Shown here in pieces: positions 48,432 to 62,044 of a stretch of 64,000 bases of DNA. The DNA comes from Brienomyrus brachyistius (taxonomy: Eukaryota > Chordata > Actinopteri > Osteoglossiformes > Mormyridae): assembly GCF_023856365.1 (NCBI RefSeq), contig NC_064541.1, forward strand, positions 25,336,214-25,400,213, in the 5' to 3' direction. A model generated the notes under the pieces. That model saw only the letters and a program-made list of their open reading frames with translations, had not been told where the DNA came from and ran no database searches. How positions within the stretch are numbered: position 1 is the stretch's first letter; every line of letters starts with the position of its first letter. A program made the position numbers and the translations under genes.

Positions 48432-51400
48432 ATGATCAAGGTAATATACACATTATTTTATAAGAACAACATTTTTTAATTTATGTATGCTTATGTACTC
48501 ATGGTATTACTCAGCATATAGAAAGCATGACCAACCTGTATGATAAAGCCCTTTATAATAAAAAACATTTTCTCTCTAGGTTATATTGGCTGTGTGGACC
48601 ATCTTGATGACAGGTAAATATGTCTGATTGTTCTGAACATTTTTGAGAGTTTGATTTGCCAAACCACATGTTTTTGAAGTAATCTTATATGTTTGTTTAC
48701 TGTGTAATGTCTAACATATGCTGTTTCAAATCGTTTTAGAGGAATGCAGGTCTGTGGCGAACAGTGAGTACGATTTCCATATACTTAACCAAGCTAGTAA
48801 TAATTCATGCCTGAAACGAGTGAACTATATAGGCTAAATGACTAAGTACCTGTACAATACTTTTACATCGATGTAACAACCTCTCACATGGTGGGCTGTG
48901 TAGAGACCCCAGAAAATATGCCACAAACAGCTCTGGAAAAAATCAAGAGACCACAGAACAGTTTTACTCATTTCTCAATATATCTGTGTATAATATGCAG
49001 TTTTTTTTGCAAACTCCAGCCAGGCTCTTCTCTGCCTCTCATTCATGAAGGGCTTCTGCATTCGTGGAGTCTGTTATGGACTGTCAGCAGTGCACTTCAC
49101 AACACGTAATGTTTCCCATTCTTTTGGAAGATCACCTGATGTCACCCTCCAGTTCATGAGGCGCTGTTGCATGACTTGACAGTCTCTCTGGTATTAGACA
49201 GCCGCTTCAGCCCTCTGCCTGGCTGGTTTTTGGCTTTTACCAGCTTCTCCTGATTCACATTGTTCTTATTTGCTGTTGTCTCAGAAAGTTTCACCCTGGA
49301 AGCTGCCTGTTGCTCAACAAGTGTATAAACATGTAAATCTTTTAAAAATATGGAATGGTATCTTAATTTTTTCCAGAGCTGTATGTAAATGTGTGTAAAT
49401 TCTTTATTAATTATTATTATTTACACATTTGGTTATAATAAAGGTGCAAGTAACACTATATGCTGTCACTCAGTAAAAGTGAAGACAATGATCATGCCAA
49501 TTCCACCAAGGGAGGTGGCTTAACAGTCTGTGACAGATGGACAGCGACTCTCACAATGGGCTCCTACAGTATAGCAATGGCGGGATTCCTATAGTAGTAA
49601 ATTGGAAAACTGAAACCTGGAAGCTGCTGACCTTTGTAACAATATTAAGCTTTCACACAGTAAAATTAAACGTAAAATTAATTCATCACAGTGTCTGGAC
49701 ATAAGGAAGACATCAAGACTGCCTGATTAAAGCTCTCACTTTCCTCTGCTGATCAGTATGTTGGACTCAGTGGTTTGACCGGGATGATCCCAGTGGAGTA
49801 GGAGACTTTGAAGATCTACGGAATCTTCGCCAAGAAAACCCAGGAAAGATCTGCAATGCCCCAATTGCGATTCAAGCCACTACTCTATCCGGGACCCCTG
49901 CCTCTCAGACAGGGCAAACCTTCCACTAGTAAGACATTTATTTCTCTACATTCAAAGATGCACTTCCATGACCTGTCAGTATTTCATAAAGCAGAGTTTC
50001 TGTTACCAATCATGGTCTTCAGTTGGGTCAACGGGAAAGGAGATTCAGAGAAGAGACGTATTTCTAATAGGCTTTCATTGCTAAAACATTTTTTCCTGAG
50101 TGTGTTAACACTTAAATAGTATTCTTTGTTTATTTGGATGTCACCAAAATATAAAAATGCATTTATTTTTCTAGCTAAAAGAAAACAAAAATACTAAGTA
50201 AACATTATGTTGTTATAGCAGTAATTAGAACGTTATTGATGCAATTAAAATTTGTGGTATGATCGTGTGACAGGACATCGTTAAGTAGATGAAACATCCA
50301 GTTAGCCTGGCCGGATTATAATGTGATCTAAAACAAGCCTTTTAATGAGTCTTTGTATTCCGACTTCCAGCTGTGATACTACTGCTGGCTTTGCTTGTAT
50401 GAACAGTGAAAACAAGAAACCGTGTCTGGATTACCAAGTTCGCTTTCAATGTCCTCCTTCATTTTGTCCAGGTAAATCAGCACCCATCTCTCTACAGTGT
50501 GTCTAAATGCACGTTCACATGTTGACACGCATATTACAGCCAGCATTCACACCCACAACTATATTCTTGCCTTTATTATAGAATAAAAATGGTAATTTTC
50601 TTTAAATTTAATCTGCAGTGTCCCCTGCCGTCCACAAACTGTGACTGGTTTGTAACTGGCCTTATTGGGAGTTTTGTCATAGAGAAAAGAAGATGGAAAA
50701 ATGTTTATTTTTTATTTTTGTTCAGTTTCTTAGACCTGGAGCTGTGTTCAGTCTCTTAGAGCTGCAGCTGTGTTCAATCTCTTAGACCTGGAGCTGTGTT
50801 CAGTTTCTTAGACCTGCAGTTGTGTTCAGTTTCTTAGACCTGGAGCTGTGTTCAGGTTCTTAGACCTGGAGCTGTGTTCAGTCTCTTAGACCTGGAGCTG
50901 TGTTCAGTCTCTTAGAGCTTAGGTCTAAAGTGTTAGGCCACGCAACTCATTCTTATTTGCTTGAATGAACCTTAAAGAGACTATTATTGCAGTGAGGTTT
51001 GCATGTCATTTTCTTGTATTTTACCCAGTTTTCTTCATTTTTGAGACGCTTGTAACATTCCGTCCCTGTCCATTGAATAACACATACCTCCAAAATCCCA
51101 ATAGGGTCTATTGCAGGAAAATGAAAAAACACATTTCCTCTGAAGTAAACCTACAACAAAGTCATGAAACACCCTTAGCATCACAAACAGAAACCAATCT
51201 GTACACAGGTATTAGTGATTAGCAGTTTGCAAGCCTACAGACTATTTACAAGGTAATAAACTCTTACATGTAAATGTCTGTGCAGACTTGTCTCAAATTG
51301 AAAATCTCACTCCAGCCAGCTGACCAAAGTGGTCAACCGTGAGCTACGCAGTGCTTTCTGAAATGTCAACACTTTCAATCTGAGTGTTTCATTTTCATAA

Positions 51401-54400
51401 TCTGTACTGTCTGGGTTCGGCTGGCACCAAATACTTGTGTCAGGATCTGCGCCACCAAGCTTGGGATTGGATCGAATTGGATTGAAGAGAAATCCCTACT
51501 TTTTACTCTGAAAAGTGCTGAGGCAGAGGCTATCAGTTAACCTGTGTATTGCATCAGCTGACTCCCTGTATGGTAGCTAATCGATGAACAGTTGAATGGA
51601 AATAGTAATTGGATGTTGAGTTATGATATTGATTACAAATTAGAATGATTCCATGGGATTCTTATAGTAGTAAATTGGAAAACTGAAATCTGTAAGTTGC
51701 TGACCTTTGTAACAATATCAAGCTTTGACACTAAGTTATTCAGAAAAATTACTTACTTGGAATGCTGGAAATCAGCAAAAAATATAAAGTATAAACAAAA
51801 AAGTAAAATTAATTCATCACAGTGTCTGGACATAAGGAAGACATCATGTCTGCCTGATTAAAGCTCTCACTTTCCTCTGCTGATCAGTATGTTGGACTCA
51901 GTGGTTTGACCGGGATGATCCCAGTGGAGTAGGAGACTTTGAAAATCTACTGTATCTTCGCCAAGAAAACCCAGGAAAGATCTGCAATTCCCCAATTGCG
52001 ATTGAAGCCACTACTCTATCCGGGACCCCTGCCTCTCAGACAGGGCAAACCTTCCACTAGTAAGACATTTATTTCTCTACATTCAAAGATGCACTTCCAT
52101 GACCTGTCAGTATTTCATACAGCAGAGTTTCTGTTAGGATTCGTGGTCTTCAGTTGGGTCAACGGGAAAGGAGATTCAGAGAAGAGCCGTATTTCTAATA
52201 GGCTTTCATTGCTAAAACATTTTTTTCTGAGTGTGTTAACACTTAAATAGTATTCTTTGTTTATTTGGATGTCACCAAAAATATAAAAATGCATTTATTT
52301 TTCTAGGTAAAAGAAAACAAAAATACTAAGTAAACATTATGTTGTTATAGCAGTAATTAGAATCTGTTTTAACATTTCTATTAATACATGTTATTGTTAC
52401 ATTTAAAATCTGTGGTATGATCGTGTGACAGGACATCGTTAAGTAGATGAAACATCCAGTTAGCCTGGCCGGATTATAATGTGATCTAAAACAAGCCTTT
52501 TAATGACTTTGTATTCCGACTTCCAGCTGTGATACTACTGCTGGCTTTGCTTGTATGAACAGTGAAAACAAGCAAATGTGTCTGGATTACCAAGTTCGCT
52601 TTCAATGTCCTCCTTCGTTTTGTCCAGGTAAATCAGCACCCATCTCTCTACAGTGTGTCTAAATGCACGTTCACATGTTGACACGCATATTAAAGCCAGC
52701 ATTCACACCCACAACTATATTCTTGCCTTTACTATAGAATAAAAATAGTCATTTTCTTTAAATTCAATCTGCAGTGTCCCCTGCCGTCCACAAACTGTGA
52801 CTGGTTTGTAACTGGCCTTATTGGGAGTTTTGTAGTAGAGAAATGAAGATGGAAAAATGTTTATTTTTATTTTTGTTCAGTTTCTTAGACCTGCAGCTGT
52901 GTTCAGTTTCTTAGACCTGGACCTGTGTTTAGTTTCTTAGACCTGCAGCTGTGTTCAGGTTCTTAGACCTGGAGCTGTGTTCAGTCTCTTAGACCTGGAG
53001 CTGTGTTCAGTCTCTTAGACCTGGAGCTGTGTTCAGTCTCTTAGAGCTTAGGTCTAAAGTGTTAGGCCACGCAACTCATTCTTATTTGCTTGAATGAACC
53101 TTAAAGAGACTATTATTGCAGTGAGGTTTGCATGTCATTTTCTTGTATTTTACCCAGTTTTCTTCATTTTTGAGACGCTTGTAACATTCCGTCCCTGTCC
53201 ATTGAATAACACATACCTCCAAAATCCCAATAGGGTCTATTGCAGGAAAATGAAAAAACACATTTCCTCTGAAGTAAACCTACAACAAAGTCATGAAACA
53301 CCCTTAGCATCACAAACAGAAACCAATCTGTACACAGGTATTAGTGATTAGCAGTTTGCAAGCCTACAAACTATTTACAAGGTAATAAACTCTTACATGT
53401 AAATGTCTGTGCAGACTTGTCTCACATTGAAAATCTCACTCCAACCAGCTGACCAAAGTGGTCAACCGTGAGCTACGCAGCGTTTTCTGAAATGTGAACA
53501 CTTTCAATCTGAGTGTTTCATTTTCATAATCTGTACTGTCTGGGTTCGGCTGGCACCAAATACTTGTGTCAGGATCTGCGACACCAAGCTTGGGATTGGA
53601 TCGAATTGGATTGAAGAGAAATCCCTACTTTTTACTCTGAAAAGTGCTGAGGCAGAGGCTATCAGTTAACCTGTGTATTGCATCAGCTGACTCCCTGTAT
53701 GGTAGCTAATCGATGAACAGTTGAATGGAAATAGTAATTGGATGTTGAGTTATGATATTGATTACAAATTAGAATGATTCCATGGGATTCTTATAGTAGT
53801 AAATTGGAAAACTGAAATCTGTAAGTTGCTGACCTTTGTAACAATATCAAGCTTTGACACCAAGTTATTCAGAAGAATTACTTACTTGGAATGCTGGAAA
53901 TCAGCAAAAAATATAAAGTATAAACGAAAAAGTAACATTAATTCATCACAGTGTCTGGACATAAGGAAGACATCATGTCTGCCTGATTAAAGCTCTCACT
54001 TTCCTCTGCTGATCAGTATGTTGGACTCAGTGGTTTGACCGGGATGATCCCAGTGGAGTAGGAGACTTTGAAAATCTACTGTATCTTCGCCAAGAAAACC
54101 CAGGAAAGATCTGCAATGCTCCAATTGCGATTGAAGCCACTACTCTGTCTGGGACCCCTGCCTCTCAGACAGGGCAAACCTTCCACTAGTAAGACATTTA
54201 TTTCTCTACATTCAAAGATGCACTTCCATGACCTGTCAGTATTTCATACAGCAGAGTTTCTGTTACCAATCATGGTCTTCAGTTGGGTCAACGGGAAAGG
54301 AGATTCAGAGAAGAGACGTATTTCTAATAGGCTTTCATTGCTAAAACATTTTTTCCTGTGTGTGTTAACATTTAAATAGTATTCTTTGTTTATTTGGATG

Positions 54401-55471
54401 TCACCAAAAATATAAAAATGCATTTATTTTTCTAGCTAAAAGAAAACAAAAATACTAAGTAAACATTATGTTGTTATAGGAGTAATTAGAATGTTATTGA
54501 TGCACTTAAAATTTGTGGTATGATCGTGTGACAGGACATCGTTAAGTAGATGAAACATCCAGTTAGCCTGGCCGGATTATAATGTGATCTAAAACAAGCC
54601 TCTTAATGAGTCTTTGTATTCCGACTTCCAGCTGTGATACTACTGCTGGCTTTGCTTGTATGAACAGTGAAAACAAGCAACCATGTCTGGATTACCAAGT
54701 TCGCTTTCAATGTCCTCCTTCATTTTGTCCAGGTAAATCAGCACCCACCTCTCTTTCTTTACATTCATTGACATTTTCCCAAGTTAAGAAAGTCTGTCAT
54801 TTTTATTTACGCCAGAATGTTAAATTAGCATTACATTATCATTAAATATTTGCTAGCACTTTAATATCCAAGGTCGTCTCCAAAGCTGTTATCAAAATTT
54901 ACTTTGAATTTTATCTAGCATTTTCTTAGAAAGTATAAGAAATATTAACAAGATCAGTAAAATTAATACAAATAGTATTTGATAAAATTATTATTTAACC
55001 AATAATTATTCATTAATAATATGGCAGCTACTTAAAATTAAAATTACTTATCAGAATATCACTGCATAAATCTCAGGAGTTCGTAACACATGCATTGTGG
55101 TCTATAAGTATCTGGACAGAGACAGAGAATCAGCTCTGCACCTTCTATCTGCTTAATTGTGCATGAATTGATCATGTTATAACACACACAAGTCCAGGGA
55201 ACAGCTAAGCAGATGATCACTCTAACAATATAGAAGCTGACAGTCTGCACTTGGCACAGCCTGTTTCATTCCAAATATATTAATTCTGAGGATACGATAA
55301 GTCAAAATTACTACTAAAAAGTGTCTCTGTCCATTTATGGACCTCACTGTATAGGACATGCTGTGCTCTGTGGTCACACTAAACACTGTGTAACACTCTC
55401 ATGTGTAGACTTCTGTGTGCTTCCCTCAGAACATTGTGTAAATTAAAATGATTTTTCTCCTTACAGCATAA
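48432..55471 (+). CDS. Secreted protein with three tandem WxxW (CysD-type) domains
   Basis: Coding exons: 48432-48440, 48580-48613, 48740-48763, then three pairs 49757-49928/50371-50471, 51888-52059/52527-52627, 54017-54188/54632-54732, and the last codon plus stop at 55467-55471. Phases agree; the product is 296 residues. It opens with a short signal peptide ([14 protein letters not shown]...) and continues as three 91-residue domains with nothing between them. Each has [16 protein letters not shown](A/S)[24 protein letters not shown] and [16 protein letters not shown]. This is the WxxW domain found in gel-forming mucins (CysD) and CILP. In those proteins it is extracellular and disulfide-rich, and the first Trp of WxxW can be C-mannosylated. 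A small secreted mucus or matrix protein is the likely role (inference). Domain exons are 172 and 101 nt in every copy. Confidence 0.85.
50720..50938. repeat. 26-bp minisatellite in WxxW unit 1
   Basis: About eight copies of ttcagtctcttagacctgga plus gctgtg. Lies between unit 1 and unit 2 exons. Confidence 0.9.
52874..53050. repeat. 26-bp minisatellite in WxxW unit 2
   Basis: Same repeat as in unit 1 but with fewer copies (about seven), showing change since the block duplicated. Confidence 0.9.
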
Positions 55472-55804
55472 AATCAGGTTAAGTCCAACTGTAGACCAGC
55501 GGATGGAGATTTGAAGGATTGAGGGCAACGTCTCTGTTGTGTTTTAATTTTTATTCTGTTTCATCTTTAATGCCTTATTGTTTCAGAAAATTTCATGTAA
55601 TGCTTTGGAAATGATTCAGTGTGAAACATAGAAAAAACTTAATTCTAAATCTAGGGTTTGTGGGCTTAAATGTTCAGACATTTTCAAACTATTTTTGATG
55701 CTTATTGTTACAGATGTCAGACTGTAAGGACTGACCTCATATACCAGTTTCTTCAAATCAAGGAATTTCATTTATATTTAGCGTATACTTCATAATGTGA
55801 TCCA

Positions 55805-55810
55805 AATAAA
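55805..55810 (+). terminator. Possible poly(A) signal of the WxxW gene
   Basis: AATAAA about 330 bases after the predicted stop codon, the first canonical signal downstream of it. Confidence 0.45.
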
Positions 55811-56782
55811 AACAGTCATGAATTACATGTTTCTTGATTTTTTTGTACATATAAAGAATTCAAGATAAGGTATCAGGAAAAAAGTCTAATAAACCTACCT
55901 CAAATTTTAAATAAATCTTACGGATTATTTATACTTGATGGCTATTTTACTGGAACAGTTTTGCTTTCTGAACCTCATGGTTAAAATAGCTTTATAATCC
56001 TGTGACATTTCTATTGACAACTGTATCACAGCTAGAGAAACGTTATAATAAACAGCCAAAATGAATTACTGACAGGCTGAACACATCTACGGAGCCCCTT
56101 AAGTGTAGTAATTCATGCTCTCCGATTAATGATCGAAAACATCTCACACGACCCAGTGGTTTCCCGGAAACAAAGGATGTCAGACTCCAGTCCCAGAGCG
56201 CTGATCCGAGCCCTGCGCAGCTTAATTCTTTCCCTGTTGTACCGCAAATGCTTCGGCCCAAGAGCTGTGTGATAATTGGCACTAGGAGTTTCATCAGGCG
56301 TGTTAAATGAGGCCCAAAAATGCGTGGGGGCTTCTGTCCCCCAGGACCGGAGTTGGACACCATAAATCAACTCGAGCGTAAGAATTATTCCTTGGAGAGC
56401 ATGTAGCCTATTACTAATTCGAGCGCACATATTGCTAGCTTGAGAGCACGAATAACTGACTCAAGTGGGCAAATTATTACTAGATAATATTTTTCTCCGC
56501 CATACCACGTAAGGAGCTCTGTAAACTTCACTATGTTTTGAGTATAATTTCTCGACAGCAGGTGGCGATGTTACACTACGGTCTGCTAACCTTCAGAGAG
56601 GCGGAGCCATAAGCAGCAGAGAGTGTGGCGTATTGCACAAATTCAACAACTGCATACGTTCCAAATAGACTTTCCTTTATCATAGCTGTTAGGTTCTTAG
56701 TGTTGAAAGCATTGTTTGGTTTTTTACAGATACAATGTAAAACACCCCAGCCAATGTTTGGTTCTTTTGGCTTATAATTATA

Positions 56783-58460
56783 ATACAACCCCGTTTCCGA
56801 AAAAGTTAGGATGCTGTGTAAAACATAAATAAAAAACAATGCAATGATTTGGAAAACATATGAACTCATATTTAATTAAAAATAGAAGAAACCCAATATA
56901 TCAAATGTTGAAACTGTGAAATTTAGTTTTATGACAAATATGTGCTCAATTAAAATTTGATGCCAGCAATGTTTCAAAAAAGTTGGAACAGGGCCAACAA
57001 AGGATTGGAAAAGTTGTGTGATGCTAAAACAAAACACCTGGTTGAATATCTCACAATTAAGTAGGTTAATTGGCAGCAGGTCAGTAAGATTATTGGGTAT
57101 AAAAGGAGTCCCCCAGAGAGGCAGAGTCTCTGTGCAGTGAAGATGGGGAGAAGTTCAGCACTCTGTGCAGTGAAGATGGGGAGAAGTTCACCAGGTTCTG
57201 TGAAAGACTGTGTGGGCAAATAGTGCAACAATTTAAGAATGATGTCCCTCAGTGTAATACTACAAATAACTGGAATTTCATCACCTACCATACATAATAT
57301 CAGTAAAAGACAGAGAATCCAGAGAAATCTCTGAACACAAGAAACAAGGCCAAAAACCAATACTGGATAGCCGTGATCTTTGGTCCTCGCGCAGCACTGC
57401 ATTAAAAACAGACAAGTTTACAGTGGAAATCACTGCATGGGCTCAGGAACACTTCTGAAACCCACTGTCTGTGAACACAGTTCATCGCTGCATCCACAAG
57501 TGCAGGATGAAACTCTACCATGCAAAGCAGAAACCACATCTAACCATGATCCAGGAACATCACCGACTGCTCTGGGCCCGAGCTCATTTAAGATGGACTG
57601 TGGTCTGAAGAATCACAATTTCAGAATCTGTTTCGGAAATTATGAACTTTGTATTCCCTGGGCTGAAAAGTAGGGGGAGCATCCAGCTTATTAGTGGACA
57701 GGTCAAAACCTATGATGGTGTGGGGGTGCATTAGTGCCCATGGCTTGGGTAGCTTGTATATCTGGGGAGGCACCATTAATGCTGAATGATATATAAAGGT
57801 TTTGCGGCAACATATGCTGCCATCCAGACAACGTCTTTTTCAGAGAAGACCTTGTATATTTCAGCTGTTACGAGCCCCAGTCTAAGGTTGGGGCGGAACA
57901 GAGTGGAAGGGAAAGGGGATGTGGAATAAGGGAACACAGGGTGTGGTGGACAAGGGAACACAAGTGGACGAGGAGGAGGCCTGTGGGCAGAGCTGAGCTT
58001 GGAGCAGCGCGTAATACAGAAAGACAAACCGCATTCTGCGTGTATTACAACAGCATGGGTAGAGGAGTCGTGGTGCTAGATGACCCGCCTCTAGTCAGAT
58101 CTGTCACCCACTGGAAACATTTGGCACATCATGAAACAATATGACAAAGGAGACCCTGAACTGCTGAGCAGCTGAAATCTTTTATCAGGCAAGAATGGAA
58201 CAACATTTCACTTTCAAAACTCTAGTAACTCAGTTCCCAAACGTTTGCAGAGTGTTCTTAGAGGCAGCACAGTGGTAAACAGGCCCCTATCCCCTCTTTT
58301 TGCGATGTGTCACTGGCATCAAATTCAAACTGAGCATATATTTGTCACAAAGCAATACAATTTCTCATTTTCAACCTTTGATGTGTTGCCTACTCTTTTA
58401 GAAACAGGCTTGTACATCGATCCAGAACTCTTGCAGAACTCAGTTTTTAATTCTTTTAAC
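56783..58460 (+). mobile_element. Tc1/mariner element of the tacaaccccgtttcc family, degenerate
   Basis: Starts tacaaccccgtttccgaaaa. The decayed transposase reads VHRCIHKC, KLYHAKQKPHLT and RLLWARAHLRWT (about 57480-57600), the region before the first catalytic Asp. The 3' part (cagttcccaaacgtttgcag onward) follows the same family. Several frameshifts and an unrelated insert near 57865-58030 disrupt it. Confidence 0.75.
57865..58030. other. Foreign insert inside the Tc1/mariner copy
   Basis: Element sequence stops after ttgtatatttcagc and resumes at gtattacaacagcatgg. Between lies unrelated purine-rich sequence (tgttacgagccccag...). Boundaries are judged from how this family normally continues, so are approximate. 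Confidence 0.5.
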
Positions 58461-58467
58461 TAAATCC

Positions 58468-58800
58468 ATCCACTCATTTTCTTTAACTGCATATCCTAAT
58501 CAGGGTTGTGGTGGGGGGGGGGTCTGGAGTCTACTGGCATAAGGCAGGGAATAACCCAGGACAGGGTCCCCACCCATCGCAGGGCATGGTCACACACCAG
58601 TCACTCACACATGCACAGCTATGGACAACTTGGCAAGTCTAACCTGTCAAGCATGTTTTTGGACTGCAGGGGGAAGCCAAAGTACCCGGAGGACAGATGA
58701 GGAAGACACAGTGAGAACAAGCAAACTCCACACACAAACTTGACCCCAGGACCCAGAGCTGTGAGGCAACAATATTAACCACTGCACTGCCATGTGACCC
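58468..58800 (-). mobile_element. tRNA-derived SINE copy, inverted
   Basis: Runs from the tail (ccatccactcattttcttta) to the head (accactgcactgccatgtga) on the minus strand. More diverged than the 11.7-kb copies. Confidence 0.8.
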
Positions 58801-60392
58801 CGAGACAAACACTCATGTTGTTAATGAGTGTTACTTTCTGTATTTCAGCTCTACCATATAGCCCATATCTGATCAGTGCCTTTCTGATTACAAACACCAA
58901 CCTCAGCCTAAGTGAGATGTTTGCAGATCCCTGATAAGTTTCTTTGTGAAATCTTGGACATTATTATTCCATAGTGAGATAGATAGAGACATACGACGTA
59001 TAGAGAGATACGACGGCTGGCCATTCCTGGTAAGATGTACTATTTTCCAAATGATCTCTATTTGGAAATTATGGTACTAATTCTTGTGGAAATGCCTTCA
59101 TAACCCATAAGCAACACCCCCCCCACAGCTTGATAGTTGGCCCTGCCCCCCCTGGAACCTATGATCTGATAACTCTAGTGTCAAGTGTTAAAATCCAAGG
59201 GATTTATATTGTAGAGTGCTCACTCAGACCAGCTGAATGCTTATCACTTTTTAAATACCGCATTCTCATCATTCCTTTATTTGGGTGGAGCTCTTTTTGC
59301 AGGGCTCATCTCACACGGGAAACCTGTTAAGATCCTTAATGAGCACATGACAACTTGGCCTTATTGACAAGCCTAACAAATCCATTAGCTAGAAAGTACG
59401 CCACATATGAGACAGCAGAATTCCTTCACAAAAATAAAGGATTAATCCACGTGTTTTGAAACACTGCTAATGCAGTGCTTTCGGAGAAAAACCATGTTAT
59501 TCACCATGTAAGAAGTGCTGGTTTTCAGACCCAGTAATGGAACACCATCCACTTCCATTAAGTTGCTCAACATGACCTACATTCGGTCTCACCCTCTTCA
59601 TAAGCAAGCCAAAGCCACCTGCAGTTCCCTCCATCACACAGAAATAAATCCAACTCTAGTTACATCCCGTGCACATTTCCTGGGTGACGGAATCTGCTAC
59701 CCCTTCACATCCCACCGCCAGAGCAACCTTGAAGCAACATCTGAAAACTAGCACATTCAATCCCTGACCTAATCTGTCTATAGGTCGACACATTTCCTCT
59801 ATTCTGCCAGAACTGATTAATCTCAAATTTAAAGTATTAAAAAGTGTTTTAGATTACTAGATAACCTCACTATGAATTTACCCCTTTCAAAATTTAGAAG
59901 CATTTTAAATAACTTCCCAAAATTAATGAATACTCCTCAAAATTTGCTATTTGCAGTGATAAAATACAACTAACCACATACTGGTTTAACAGATTATATA
60001 CTGTAGCTTAATCAGAAATTCACTGGAGACCCAAGAAACTGCATATGAAAGGAATGAAATCAAAAGCTTACAGGGACTAAGGGCGCCACTCTGCCATCAC
60101 TGCAGGAAAAATCAGCCAGTTTGTATCCAAACAGATGCATGGAAACCATTATGAAATTAAACAGGTTGAAAGAGCAAAGAAGATGCAGAAAAATATCTAC
60201 TGGCAATTTCTGTAATAGGAAAAGCACCAGAATCAATTTAAAAATCCTGTAACTGCAACACCTCTGATAGATTAGCGGAAAATTTATGTAATTTTGGTAT
60301 AAACCCATCCAAAGACACACCCATATTGCACAATCCAAACTTGTTAACAAGACACCACCTGTATGCTTAGAAGGGAGGAAAAAGGGATTATA

Positions 60393-61505
60393 CATTCACT
60401 GCATACTTTATTAGGAACACTATACTAATACTGGGCGAGGCCTTCATGGTCTGGATTCCAAAAGATGCTGGTAACATTCCTTTGAGATTTTGGTCTATGC
60501 TGACATGATTGCATCACACAATTTCGGCAGATCTGTCAGCTGCACATCCATGCTGCTAATCTCGTGTTCTGTTGGATTCGGATGACTGGCAAGGCCACCG
60601 TAGGACACTAACATCATTGTTATAAAACCATAAAGCCTTATTCATAACACCAGTATTAGATGACCTTTGCTTTGTGGCGCGGTGCATCATCATGCTGGAG
60701 GCATTCCTGGGAGGATGGCACTATCGTGGCCATGGACGGATGACCATGGTTAAAAGCAATACTCACAATGGCTGTGACAGTCCAGCTTTGACCGACTGAT
60801 ATTAAGAGGCCCGAAGTGTGCCAAGGTAACATTCTCCACACTGTTACACTACCAACAGCCTGGGTTGTTGACACAAGGCAGGTTGAATCCATGGGTCCAT
60901 GCTGGTGATGGTGACTCTACCTTCCATTTGCCGCAGCAGAAATCGAGATTCATCAGATCAGGCTACATTTTTGCAGTCTTCAGCTGCCCAATTCTGGTGA
61001 ACTTGTGCCTTCTGCAACCTCCGCTTTCTAGAGTGGAACCTGACAGTCTGCTGCTGTAGATCATCTGCCTCAAGGTTCGATGAGTTACGCATCCAGAGGT
61101 GCTTTTTTGGTTCATCACAGTTGTACAGGCTGGTTATCCGAGTTACCTCGGCCTTTCCGTCAGCTTGAACAGTCTGGTTACTCTCTGACCTCTCTCATCA
61201 CCAAGGTGTTTATGTCCACAGAACTGCCGTTCACTAGATGCTGTTTGTTTTTCGCACCATTCGGAGTAACTCTAGAGACTGTTGTGAATATCCCAGGAGA
61301 TCAGCAGTAACACAAATACTCAAACCAGCCCATCTGGAACCAAAGATCATGCCATACCCAAAATCACTGGGATGACATTTTATACCCATTTTGCAGTTTG
61401 ATGTGAACATTAACTGCAGTTCCTGACCTGTGTTTGCATGTTATGCATTACGCTGCTGCCACACGATCGTAGTATGAATATTGCTCCTAATAAAGTGTAT
61501 TCCAG
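60393..61505 (-). mobile_element. Tc1-like element, degenerate
   Basis: Ends tactttattaggaacac and cctaataaagtgta are inverted repeats. The minus-strand relic reads LQHDDAPRHKAKVI (about 60656-60700), equivalent to the catalytic DNAP.H segment. The remainder is full of stops. Confidence 0.75.
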
Positions 61506-61963
61506 CAACTTCCAGCAACTAGTCTGCCATCCAGTCTACCATATGTGTAAGAGCAACATGTACAATAGCTTTAACTTAAGAGTGTGATAATTAGTCAATG
61601 CAGCTAATGATAAACTGACAAAATACCTAGCTCAAAGAAAATACTTTCTAGATTGTACACTCTAACAATTATAGATTCTTGAGATTACCACCATCACTGA
61701 CTGCTGGATCAAGATCAGCAGTACTTTCAGAATAACTAACCAATAACCAACATCAGAACAATGATCGAACACATCACACAGCAAACACAGGACAAATACC
61801 TACTGCACTCAACACACTAAAAACTGCTTCCACGTCCCCGGACCTGTCCTCCAGTCCAGCAGCTTTGGCACAGTGTAAACACCAAACTATTACGTTTTTT
61901 TAAATGTTTGATCCCAGAACATCTCTCCATAATACAATGCTTGACACTACTGACAAAATACAT

Positions 61964-62044
61964 CCATCCATCCATTTTGCAAGCCGCTTATCCTGCTGGG
62001 TCGCGGGGGGTCCGGAGCCTATCCCGGAAGCAATGGGCACGAGG
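61964..62044 (-). mobile_element. 5'-truncated SINE copy (81 bp) with 13-bp TSD
   Basis: Only the 3' end of the SINE is present (ccatccatccattttgcaag to gggcacgagg). It is flanked on both sides by tgacaaaatacat (61951-61963 and 62045-62057), which proves a complete though truncated insertion event. Confidence 0.88.

Larger units (their letters stand above)
49570..54735 (+). repeat. 2.13-kb tandem duplication (three WxxW exon pairs)
   Basis: Corresponding acceptors lie at 49757, 51888 and 54017, spacings of 2131 and 2129 bp. Introns as well as exons are nearly identical. Units 2 and 3 share an extra block upstream of the first exon (around agttattcagaa...acttacttgg) that unit 1 lacks. Unit 3 departs from units 1 and 2 just after its last donor and continues into the ancestral 3' end. 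Confidence 0.93.

Noticed and set aside
50965..53351. Identical 85-residue frames at 50965-51222 and 53094-53351
   Set aside because: Identity reflects recent duplication of whole 2.13-kb units, not selection. They lie in introns between WxxW exons and lack recognisable domains.
49808..54379. Three similar 103-residue frames ([10 protein letters not shown] / [10 protein letters not shown])
   Set aside because: They are the wrong frame of the WxxW first exons running into introns; the WxxW frame carries the conserved domain and correct splice phases.
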